Shown here: positions 10,794-20,187 of the stretch, piece by piece
How the letters are laid out: the number at the start of each line of letters is the position of its first letter
Position numbering within the stretch: position 1 is the first letter of the stretch
Assembly: GCA_001275005.1 (NCBI GenBank)
Contig: JWZX01003208.1
Span: 1-62,309, forward strand
Direction: 5' to 3'
From: Chrysochromulina tobinii
Taxonomy: Eukaryota; Haptophyta; Prymnesiales; Chrysochromulinaceae
DNA length: 62,309 nt
Position numbers and translations under genes: made by a program
The notes under the pieces: generated by a model
Databases searched by the model: none
Seen by the model: the letters and a program-made list of their open reading frames with translations, nothing else
Told to the model about the DNA's origin: nothing

Positions 10794-11502
10794 ACACCAA
10801 GGGCACTTCAGCAGCAGCAGCAGTGGCCGCAGGAGAAGCAGCAGGCACAGGCGGCAGAGTGTGTACGCGATCTCGCAAGAGGACGAGAGCGATTGCGAGT
10901 CGCTGCATGGAAATGAGAGAGAGAGAGAGGGGAGGGGGGGGGATTCCATCGAATGGGATGGACAATGGCGCCCCTGCAAGCCCCAGCGAGAACGCACAGC
11001 TGACGCACATGATGCCATGAACCGAGAACCCAGCCGCATGTTCCCTCGAGGTCGCTGACTCGTCAGTCGCGCGCGGCCGCCCAGGGGGTCTTGGTGTCTT
11101 GCCTCGCACTCCACGCTCCAGATGCGTATCTGCTCAGTATCTCGTATCTACTATCACTTGAAACCATCTTTGGTGAAACATGTGAGAGAGTTTTCCATGG
11201 AGGCCCAGAGGTTGAGCATCAGCGGCGTTTTTTCATTTTTCATCTGAGAAGTGTCAGAAGACGAGATGAGAATTGAGATGGCGTCGCCAGGATTCTGCCA
11301 GGAATATTTTTTCAAGAATCCGTTACCTCCTCATCTCTCATCTCTCTTCCGCTTGCAACCCGCGGAGGAGGCTGTGAGTCAAGTGTGTGAGTCGATTTAT
11401 AAACTTTGCGATGAAACTACCGGTACCGAAACGTGAGAAACGGTCTCGGGACTCCGAGCTCGCGTGTAAATCCCTGTCGCATCACTCCGCTCTTTTGCCA
11501 AC
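10794..11502. other. Intergenic region
   Basis: About 700 bp with no gene seen. It has a CAG-rich run after 10805 and a GAGA/poly-G tract near 10917-10941. The second half is less GC-rich and probably contains the promoter of the next gene. Confidence 0.5.
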
Positions 11503-12318
11503 ATGCTGCTCCTCGCTGTCGGTACCCTCGCGTTCAACCTGCTCACAGCTCCGTCGCCCGTGGTGCTTCATCCACGCGCCGCCGCGACCATGGCCGTGAC
11601 CGAAGATGCAACCGTCACCGGCTACCTTGCCAAACTCGAGGGCAAGGTTGCCGCGATGGCGGCCCAAGCAGGCCGGCCTGTGCCGGCGCGCTGCATCGAC
11701 GACGCGTGCCTGCCGCTGTCCGAGTACATCTCGGTGCTCGAGGCGGCCGCCGTGGAGCTCGAGGCCTTCGGTGCGGTCGTGCCGACGGGCGCCTCAAACA
11801 ACATCATTCCGATCGGCAAGGCAACCTCATCGGACGGAAGCCTCTCCCTGTACCTGAGCAAGCTCGAGGCCAAGGTGGAGGCGCTGTGCGTGCGCTACGA
11901 CGTGCCCATGCCGCAGCAGTGCAACGCCGAGATGTGCATGGACGTGCAGGAGTACATCGAGCTGCTCGAGGAGACGTCCAGCCAGCTCGAGCAGCAGTGG
12001 CAAGCGGCCTCGACCTCATCCGACTTTGGCTCCGCGTGGGGCCGCGGCGAGTGGGACCAGCTGCAGGCCCTGGATGTGAGGACCGCCGACCGCCCCCCCG
12101 AGGTCGCCTCCGCCCTCGCCCTCGACGGCTCGCTCACCGGCTACCTCTCGCGCCTCGAGGCCAAAGTGGAGGATCTCTCCGCCAAGCTCGGTACGGCGGC
12201 GCCGGCGCGCTGCGTGGGCGACGCGTGCCTGGACCTGCAGACGTACGTTGCGATGCTCGAGGAGTCGGTGGTGACGCTCGAGAAGCAGTGGGCGACGGCG
12301 AAGAGCGGTTCGTGGTGA
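11503..12318 (+). CDS. Plastid-type protein with three tandem ~75-aa repeats, unknown function
   Basis: 271 aa. The leader MLLLAVGTLAFNLLTAPSP is hydrophobic and is followed by an Ala/Arg-rich stretch with AAATMAV, as in secondary-plastid presequences. The mature part is three copies of one unit: GYLxKLExKV, then a Pro-Ala-Arg-Cys turn (PARCIDDAC, PQQCNAEMC, PARCVGDAC), then a second helix with YIxxLE and LExQW. Each unit has two cysteines six residues apart. Predicted alpha-helical hairpins. I do not recognise the family; disulfide or ligand binding is possible. No intron. Confidence 0.75.
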   Translation: MLLLAVGTLAFNLLTAPSPVVLHPRAAATMAVTEDATVTGYLAKLEGKVAAMAAQAGRPVPARCIDDACLPLSEYISVLEAAAVELEAFGAVVPTGASNNIIPIGKATSSDGSLSLYLSKLEAKVEALCVRYDVPMPQQCNAEMCMDVQEYIELLEETSSQLEQQWQAASTSSDFGSAWGRGEWDQLQALDVRTADRPPEVASALALDGSLTGYLSRLEAKVEDLSAKLGTAAPARCVGDACLDLQTYVAMLEESVVTLEKQWATAKSGSW

Positions 12319-12337
12319 GCCCTGCGCGCTTGCTTGC

Positions 12338-12460
12338 TGCATGCGAGGGCGGCACACCTTGTGACTCACTCTCCTCGATGCATGCGAGGGCGGCTCACCT
12401 AGGTGACTCACTCTCCTCGATGCATGCGAGGGCGGCACACCTAGGTGACTCACTCTCCTC
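12338..12460 (+). repeat. Three ~42-bp direct repeats just after the CDS
   Basis: Three near-identical units, each containing GCATGCGAGGGCGGC, then CACCTAGGTGACTCACTCTC. They begin 20 bp after the stop codon, probably in the 3' UTR. The CACCTAGGTG palindrome is present in two of the three. Confidence 0.85.
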
Positions 12461-13235
12461 GAGAACGCTTCGTGAATTGTGTTGGGCGATCAGCGTTCAG
12501 CTCCGCCTTCATGTTTCCGCTATCGGCACCTTTCGAGTTGCGACGTGCCAGGAGCTGCTCGGGTGTCCTCTACATAGTCCACATCCTCACATGTCTGTTA
12601 CGATCTGTCATTTTGGTGCTCCGTTGGGGGTAACAGAGAGCATGTTCACGCGCAGATCGCTTCGAAGTTTTTGGGCGACTCGCACTCGGAAAACACATGA
12701 ACATACTCCATTCATGGACAAGGGTGAAGGGCGCGACGTCCGATCAACATCACGATTGAGAATGAACAGGAAAGATCCGATCGAAAGCGCAAAGCGCGCT
12801 CGCGGCTGAACCCAGCGATCGCTATTCCACAAGGCGAGCGAGCGCGCGCCCGATTAGGAAATCGGGGCGCGGTGCCACGCTCCGGGGGCCGCAAGCCAGG
12901 GCAAGGGCCACACACAGGGGGCACACACTAACACAAGATAGTAGAGACCGTCTGACAGAACAGCCTCAGAATAGCCTGCAGGCATTTCCTTCTCGGACGT
13001 CCAATTCAAGTCAAGAATACATAAACAACAGACAACCTTTTACGGAAGCCTATCGAATGCTCCGGAAGCCAGCGGGGGAGCTAGGCTTGACGTCATCAAC
13101 TACATCAACGAACTTTCCGAGCGTACCGGTACAGTTGCCTAGAAATAGCGCGTCTGCCGTCCCGGTCGCGTCCGTCCACCGATTTGCGCGAGCAACAGAC
13201 CGCGCGCACGTACGTACGGCTCCAAATAGTGCAGC
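12461..13235. other. Intergenic region
   Basis: No gene with recognisable features. The stretch 12700-13200 is of mixed composition. It probably holds the 3' UTR of the repeat protein and the promoter of the dioxygenase. Confidence 0.5.
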
Positions 13236-14567
13236 ATGAAGACAGCGCTGTGCACGATCGCCCTCATGAGCGCTGCTGTTAACGCGCTATCGCTCGGTGG
13301 TCAGCCGGCCGCGGAACAACATCTTGACAGCCGAGCCCGGCTAGCAGCCCTTTCGGGCGGACAAGTAATGGCGCCCAACAGTGCGCCTTTGGTGCCTCCG
13401 CTCAACGATCCTCCCCAACAGTTGAAGATGCTCGCCTCCGGGCTCGTCAAGGCCGTCACCGTCCCGCAAGCAAAAGTCATCGATGGCAAAGCCTTCCCTC
13501 TAACACTGTCACCCACGGGCACACAATTGGTCGACCGCGCAACCTTAATCCGCGAGAACCGCCAGGAACTTATCGATGTGCTCCGCGAGTACGGTGCCGT
13601 GCTCCTTCGCGGATGGGGAGCGTGCGCCCCGTCACACTTTGCTGAGATCTCTGCAGCGCTGCAGCTGCCCACGACTGAGATGTCATGCTCGGCCGGCCCG
13701 CGCTTTGAGGTCGCGAGCAACGTGTTCACAGCGAACGAGGCGCCACCAACCGAACGCATCCCGTTCCATCACGAGATGGCTCAGTGCAACGCGCCACCCG
13801 CAGTCATTATGTTCTTTTGCGAGCAATCTGCGCCAAGCGGTGGCGCGACACCAATCATCGAGTCGCACCTTGCGGCGGCGTACCTGCGCTCGCGCCACCC
13901 GGACGTGGCTGCGCGCCTCGAGCAGAAGGGCGTGCGCTACGTGCGCATCATGCCGCCCGTGACCGATACCTCCTCGGCGTTGGGTAAGTCGTGGCGAACT
14001 GCCCTACGCGTCGAGTCGCCGGAGGAAGCTGAGGCAGCGCTGCGTGCCATGGGGTCGACGTGGACGTGGCTCGCCGGCGGCATGCTTCGCACGGTGACCG
14101 AGAGCCAAAGGGCCCCTGCATGCACGCGCTCACCATGGCGCCCCTCCCTCTTCCCACAGGTGACCGAGAGCATGCCGGCTCTCCTCCGTGATGAACGCTC
14201 CGGTCGCGAGGTCTTCTTCACGGCCGCTGAGTCCACCTTCAACGGCGTCGCAGACGAGGCCGCCGACCGCATCGCCGTTGAGGGCTCCGAGGAGGGGACT
14301 GAATGCCGGACTGTAAGGCCGGAAAAGTCCATCATCTATGGCGATGGCTCACCGCTCGACAGTCCTACGAAGGCGGCGATGCTCGATGTGAGCGCGTTCA
14401 TGCTAAGGGCGCAGGTGGCCATTCCGTGGCAGCCGGGCGACGCCTTACTTCTCGACAACGCAAGGGTTCAGCACTCTCGAGAGTCGTTCAAGCCGCCGCG
14501 CCGCATCCTTGCCTCCCTTGTGGGGACTCTCTCGAAGTCCCACGGCACGCTCCGATGGGACGCTTAG
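13236..14567 (+). CDS. Secreted TauD/TfdA-like Fe(II)/2-oxoglutarate dioxygenase
   Basis: Exons 13236-14093 and 14160-14567 (421 aa). TauD-family enzymes use Fe(II) and 2-oxoglutarate to hydroxylate small organic substrates. Visible are the first iron ligands in PFHHEMAQ (HxE), FFCEQSAPSGGATP, and the distal ligand with arginine in DNARVQHSRESFKPPRR. The N-terminus MKTALCTIALMSAAVNALS is a signal peptide. The 66-nt intron is in frame (retention inserts 22 aa) but interrupts a continuous helix region. Its first 12 bases duplicate the first 12 of the next exon, so it looks like a recent insertion. Substrate unknown. Confidence 0.85.
   Translation: MKTALCTIALMSAAVNALSLGGQPAAEQHLDSRARLAALSGGQVMAPNSAPLVPPLNDPPQQLKMLASGLVKAVTVPQAKVIDGKAFPLTLSPTGTQLVDRATLIRENRQELIDVLREYGAVLLRGWGACAPSHFAEISAALQLPTTEMSCSAGPRFEVASNVFTANEAPPTERIPFHHEMAQCNAPPAVIMFFCEQSAPSGGATPIIESHLAAAYLRSRHPDVAARLEQKGVRYVRIMPPVTDTSSALGKSWRTALRVESPEEAEAALRAMGSTWTWLAGGMLRTVTESQRAPACTRSPWRPSLFPQVTESMPALLRDERSGREVFFTAAESTFNGVADEAADRIAVEGSEEGTECRTVRPEKSIIYGDGSPLDSPTKAAMLDVSAFMLRAQVAIPWQPGDALLLDNARVQHSRESFKPPRRILASLVGTLSKSHGTLRWDA
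14094..14159 (+). mobile_element. Introner-like element (family A) flanked by 12-bp duplication
   Basis: The intron starts with GTGACCGAGAGC, duplicated exactly at 14160-14171. The 54-nt remainder contains the family core GCATGCACGCGCTCACC, then ATGGCGCC, and ends TTCCCACAG. Confidence 0.75.
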
Positions 14568-15000
14568 TAACGACGCTTCCGGGCACACTCGTCCTTCATC
14601 GACAGTTGGACTTGCATGCATCTCAATTAAACAGGACGTTTGATACTTGTACTGTACCGACTACGGCAGACCGAGGCTAGAACCTGGTCGTTAAAGACAT
14701 GAAGACAACAACCGAATGATCGAAGGCGGACGTCGAACCCTCGACGTCGGAGCCGACGAGATGCCGACGACCCGGGGATAAGCGAGCAGGTGTGCGAGCC
14801 GGCTCGGCCTCCCGGCTCCGGTGCGCGCAGGGTTGACCGGGATCGTGGGGCGAAGCCGAGCGGACCTCTGCCTCACGCTTCATTGAGTAAGCGTTATGGT
14901 TCGTCACTTGAGTTGAGTTGACTTGTGCATGCTTCGGCATGCCTTGATCTACATGAATGAACAAAAGGAAAAAACGGCCTTGGAACCTCTATAGGAGCCG
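14568..15000. other. Intergenic region
   Basis: About 430 bp between two plus-strand genes. Nothing gene-like is seen. It contains a TTGAGTTGAGTTGACTTG stretch near 14909. Confidence 0.4.
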
Positions 15001-16262
15001 ATGCCGTCGGCCCACGAGAGCGCCGGGCGACGGCCACCAGCGACACGACTTGCGCTGCTCCTCCACCGCGTGCACTTCAAGGATTTCAAGTCCTTTGCGG
15101 GCCACGTGGTCGTCGGCCCCTTTGACGCTCGCACCACGACCATCGTCGGGCCCAACGGCTCGGGAAAGTCTTGCCTCGTTGAGGGCGTGTGCTTCGCGCT
15201 CGCCGTCGGCTCGCAGCAGCTCCGCGCGCCAGCTCTCGGCTCGCTGGTCAACCACGGCAGCACGACCGGGAACGCGGCCGTCGCCGTCACCTTTGCCGAG
15301 GCTGGTGGCCCACGCTGTCTCGTCGTGCAGCGGCGCATCGTGGGTGGCTGCCGCAGCGAGTGGTTGGTGCAGGAGTGCGTGTGCGGCAGTGGCGGTGGCG
15401 GCGGCGGCGGTGGCGGTACTCGTCGCATCGAGCTGCCGCGCCCGCCATGGGTGTGCAGCACCTGCGCGGCGACCTCGATGAAGCGCGACGAGCTGCGCCA
15501 CGCGCTGCGGCGGCTGCTCGCGCTCGACATCGACCAGCCCGAGCGCTTCGTGGTGCACCAGACGAGCGTGATGAGCGTGGCGTCCAAGAGCCCTTCGGAA
15601 CTCCTACAGTTCCTTGAGGGCGTCTTGGGGACCGCTGGGCTACGTGCAGGCGTCCTCGAGGAGGCCGCACGTTCGCTCGAGCTCAGCGAGGCCGTGAGCT
15701 CGCTCGAGGAGATCCTAACGGTCGCGCGCGCCGACAAGGCGATGCATGCCAAGAGCTTCGAGGCGTACCGTGCCCTCGAGGAGAGCCGTCGGGCGTTCGC
15801 GGCGCTCCAATTTCGTCACCTCAAGCGCGAGCTTGCCTTCCTGGCGTGCAGCCTCGTCAGCAGCGACGCGCGACGCAAGGCTGCGCGCTGCACGCTGCAG
15901 GAGCGCGAGGGCGTGCTCGTGAGCGCCCGTGAAGGCGCACAGGCCGTCGAGGGACGGCTCAAGGCGAGCGGCGCGGCCAAGACGCGCGCCCACCTTGCCT
16001 CGAGCGCTGCCGGCCGCATGCTTGCGAGGCTGAGGGAGGAGAGCACGCGCATGCAATTGCGTCGGAAGCAGGCCTTGGCGAGCGAATGCCGCACTGCCAA
16101 GGCCGCCGCGGCGGTGCGCATGCAGGTGCACGCGCTGGGCGAGGAGGAGCGCACCGCAGCCATCGAGGAGGCACAGGCGCTCGCTACGGCGCGGCGGTCT
16201 GGCGAGTCGCTCGCCTTGTCTGAGGCTGTGCTCGAGGCTCGCGTCGAGCGCATGAACGCCCA

Positions 16263-16304
<42 letters not shown>

Positions 16305-17880
16305 TCGCGCCGATGCGAACGCTGTGAACGCCGATGCGAACGCTGTGAACGCCGATGCGAACGCCGCTGACGCTGCGGACGCGACGGGCGGCGTGGGGCG
16401 TCCGGCTAGCGACAGGCCCCCCAAACGCCAACGGCATCAGTCCAGCGGGGGCGGGGGCGGCAGCACAGGCGGAGGCGGCGGTTTGGGAGGAGGCTCTGTC
16501 ACGGGCAGCACGGGCGGCAGAGGCGGCGGCAGGGCAGGTGGCCTAGGCGGCAGCGTGGGCGGCGGTGGCGTGCTCGACGAGGACAGCAAGCTCGAGGAGC
16601 ATTGCCTCACGATGGAATGCGAGCTGCGCGCCCTCGTGCACGCATCGGCATGCGCGAGCCACTCGGCACAAGCCAGCCGACGGGCAGCCGAGCGATCCCA
16701 ACGCGCCACCGCCGAGATGCACCGCCTCAGTGCTCTACGACAGGGCGCAGGCGAGACCACGACGGCGCTCGAGGCGGCGGTACGCGCCTCGCAGGCCGCC
16801 ATGCTGCAGGCCGAGAGGAGCGCAGCGCTCGCACGCAGCGCGGCAGAGGAGGCTGAGGAGCGACTTCGCGTCCATCGGAGCGGCCTGCGCTCGCTCGAAG
16901 GAGAGCTGAGGGAGCGGAGCGCGCAGCTCGCCAGCTGCGGCGCCCAAGCCTCCTCCGACCGCCGCGCCGGCGCCGTCCGCCAGCTTCGTGCCTCCCTCGG
17001 CGGCGGTGGCGGCTCGGCGGCGTCGCGTGTGCACGGCTTCCTCTGTGAACGCCTCCGCGTGGCGCCAGCCCACATACGGTGCGTGAACGCCGTGCTGGGC
17101 GGCGCGACCCGCTCGACCGTCCTCGTCGACGATAAGCCAACCGCGCTCGCCCTAATTCATTACTTCACAGAGCGCAAGGTGGGCACCGTCACGTGCCAAC
17201 TGCTCGATCAAGCGGACAAGGAGGCCGCCGCCGCCGCGCCGCCCGCCGCCTCCTCCGCGCTCGTGGCGGCAGCCGCGGCAGCCGCGTCAGCGGCGTCAGC
17301 GCCCTCCTCCGTCGCCTCGGGACGCGCAGCACGCGCCGTCCTGGGCACCGACGGCGCGGCGGCCGTGTGGCTATCGGACGTAATCGAGTGCGAGACTCGT
17401 TACCGGCCCGTCGTACAGCAACTCACGAAGGGATGGATCCTCGTCGCCGACGCACAGGCAGCCCTCGCCGTCCACGCTCGGCATTCACACCAGACCGACG
17501 ATCGGACCAATGGCGGGCGCGCCGACGGGGCTGGCGGCACCAATGGCGGGCGCGCCGACGGGGCTGGCGGCCGCAGCGGCGGCGGCGGACGTGCCGGCGG
17601 TAGCGTCGGCAGGGGCGGAGGACGTGGAGGCGGAGGCGAGGGAGGCGGAGGCAGCGGCGCTGGCCTTGGCGGCAGCGGCGGCTCTCGCGGCCGCAGCACC
17701 ATCGGTGGGGGCGGTCGAGGGGCTGGTGCCTCCTCGCTCAACATCGTCACGTTACAAGGAGAGCTCTTTCGAGCCAGTGGCGAAGTGCAGCAGGCGCGGG
17801 CGCCATCGGCCAATGACGCGTACGCCATCGGCGCCACCCTCGCAACCCTGACAAGCGGCGGCGGGTACGACGGCGGCATG

Positions 17881-17928
<48 letters not shown>

Positions 17929-19843
17929 CTTCACGCGCGGCTGAGCCACGAGGTTGAAGCCCTGGAGGCGCAGCTCGCGAGTCTGGGTCAGGCCGACGCC
18001 TCACTCGCGACCGCGGCTGCCGCCGCCGCCGCCGCCGCGGAGTACGCTGCTGCCGAGAGCGCGACGCGCCGCGCCGCCCTGCTGCAGCAGCAGCACGAGC
18101 TGAGCACCGCCCAACACGACGCGCGTGCCCTCGAGCGTAAGCTGAGCGCCGCGAGCGCCACCGTTGCTGCGGCGGCTAGTGCTGAGGCTTCGACCTCGCG
18201 CAGCTCCGCGGAAGAGCAGCGGCTGATGTCATGCATCATCGAGCTACGTGCGCGGCTGCGATGCAAGCGAGCGCCGCCTCCACAGGCCGCCACAGACGAG
18301 ACAGAGGAGACGGGGATGGCGGGGATGGCGGGGGTGGCGGAGGAGGCGGGGGTGGCGGAGGAGGCGGGGATGGCAAGCACGCCTTCATCGTCGGCATGGG
18401 ATGCTCCGGCTGTGCCATGGCACACCTTACTCGACGAGACGAGACGCTGCCGCACTGAGAACGAGGCCGCCACCGAGGCCAAGGAAGAGGCTGCACGCCG
18501 CCATCGGCAGCTGCTTGGGCGGCGCCGAGCTCTCGAGGCCAAGGAGGCCGAGCAGCGCCAGCAAGCGGCCCAGGCGCTACGTGAGAGCGAGAGGGCAATC
18601 GCGGCGCTCGCGGCGTTGCAGACGAAGCTCGAGGCGCAGCGAGAGGTGGCGGAGGCTCGGGCGGCGGAGGCAACGGAGGCGGCGGCCGCGGCGCTCGCTC
18701 TCGCGGACGAGAAGGCGGAGGCAGTGTGCGCTGTCGAGGCGGCGGCGGCGAGCGTGCGGCTGGCGCAGGCTGCATGGAAGGCGGAGGAGGACACTACGGA
18801 GGGGCAGCGGACGGCTCACAGCAAGCTGAGCGAGCAGCTGGCGGTGCTGCGCGCCGCGAGGCGCACGGGGCGAGGGCGGCGCGAGGGCGAGGAGGAGGAG
18901 GGTGGCGAGGACGAGGACGACGAGGAGGACGAGGCAAGTGACGAGGGTGTGGCGGCGGACGAGGCCCCACACACCGAGGATGGCACCCTCGCCGCCGCCG
19001 TCGAGACGGTTGCAAGCCTCGAGGCTGCCCGTATGCGACTCCGCACTGAAGAGCATCATCTCATCTCCAAGCAGCGTGCCATCGACGTGGTCGCGCTCGA
19101 GGCGTACCTGACTGCTTCGGCGGCAGCGGCGCGGCTGCAGGTGCGACTGATTGCGACTGATTGCGACTGATTGCGACTGATTGCGTCTCTGAGACTGAGT
19201 GCATGCATGCGCGGCGCGGCTGCAGGCCGAGGCGCTCGAGGCGAACGATCTGGCTGAGGCGAGCTCGCGCCGTGTCGAGGTGTTGCAGCGCGAGCGCTCG
19301 CGTCGCTTCCTCCGCGGCGCCCAAGCCATCAGCGACGCGCTTCGTGCCACCTTCCGGAGCCTGTGCAAGCACGGCGATGCCGCCCTCGAGTACGCGGATG
19401 TTCCGTCAATCCTCTTCGCCGAGGGGGTCTCGATCGCCGTCAAGCCCCCGCACGGCGAGTGGACGCGCTTCGAGATACTGTCGGGCGGCCAACAGGCGCT
19501 CGTAGCGGTGGCGCTCACGATGGCGCTTCAGGAGGGCACGTACCTTGAGCGCCATGCTGAGCGTGAGGCCGGCGAGCGGACCGCGTTGTCCGAGGGCTAC
19601 GCAATCGAGGGGGGCGGGGAGGCCGACGCTTCCCCCCCTCCCTTTGTGCTCTTTGACGAAATTGACGCGGCGCTCGACACTCAAAAGGTGCGCGCGCTCG
19701 CCGAGCACGTGCGCGCACGCGCGGCCGGCCAAACGGTCTTCGTCTCGCATCGGAAGGAGCTGATCGAGGCGTCGGGTAGGCTGGTGGGCACCTTCATGGT
19801 CGACGGGGGGACACGCGCCGTGAGCGTGCCGTTTGGAGCGTGA
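15001..19843 (+). CDS. Divergent SMC-family ATPase with glycine-rich insertions
   Basis: Exons 15001-19140 and 19226-19843 (1585 aa, longer than usual 1100-1300 aa SMCs). SMC proteins are ABC-type ATPases that dimerise through a hinge and organise chromosomes. Seen: Walker A GPNGSGKS (50-57), a long coiled coil, a hinge-like segment (~673-740, HGFLCERLRV...TRSTVLVDDK), a second coiled coil, signature LSGGQQ (~1465) and Walker B FVLFDEIDAALD (~1524). FKSFAGHVVVGPF resembles SMC1, while PSELLQFLEGVLGT resembles SMC4, so I do not assign a subfamily. The coils are interrupted by poly-Ala and Gly-rich stretches, including a (GGC)n tract at 17881-17928 that is probably length-variable. The 85-nt intron keeps frame. 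Confidence 0.85.
19141..19225 (+). other. Intron of GATTGCGACT repeats ending in a copied exon end
   Basis: It begins with tandem GTGCGACTGATTGCGACTG units. It ends GCGGCGCGGCTGCAG, an exact 15-bp copy of the preceding exon end (19126-19140). Confidence 0.8.
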
Positions 19844-20187
19844 GGGGCGCCCATCACGGCGCCATGCCGGAGAGGAGCACGAGGTCTGGAGGAGCACCCG
19901 GTTTGGGGCGCTGGGCTTGACTTGACTTGACGTGACTCGCGGCGCACCCAGCCCCAAGCGGCGCACTTGTCCGACCACAAGCGACAAGAAGGTACTAGGG
20001 CTCTGCCACTGAGCGGATGTGAGGTGTGGCGGGCTGGCGGTGGATAGGGAACAGACTCTCGCGTCAGGTGAGCGATGGGTAGACAGCGGCCCGTTGGCCG
20101 GTGCGACGTTTCAAAAACATAACAAACTTCTCGCGACCGCCGACGGCTCGAGCACGCCGCGCTCGACCTCGTCTGGATACGCCCATA

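Noticed and set aside
9405..11114. 569-aa open frame antisense to pyruvate kinase
   Set aside because: Arg/His/Leu-rich shadow of a GC-rich coding region with no domain; pyruvate kinase on the plus strand is unmistakable.
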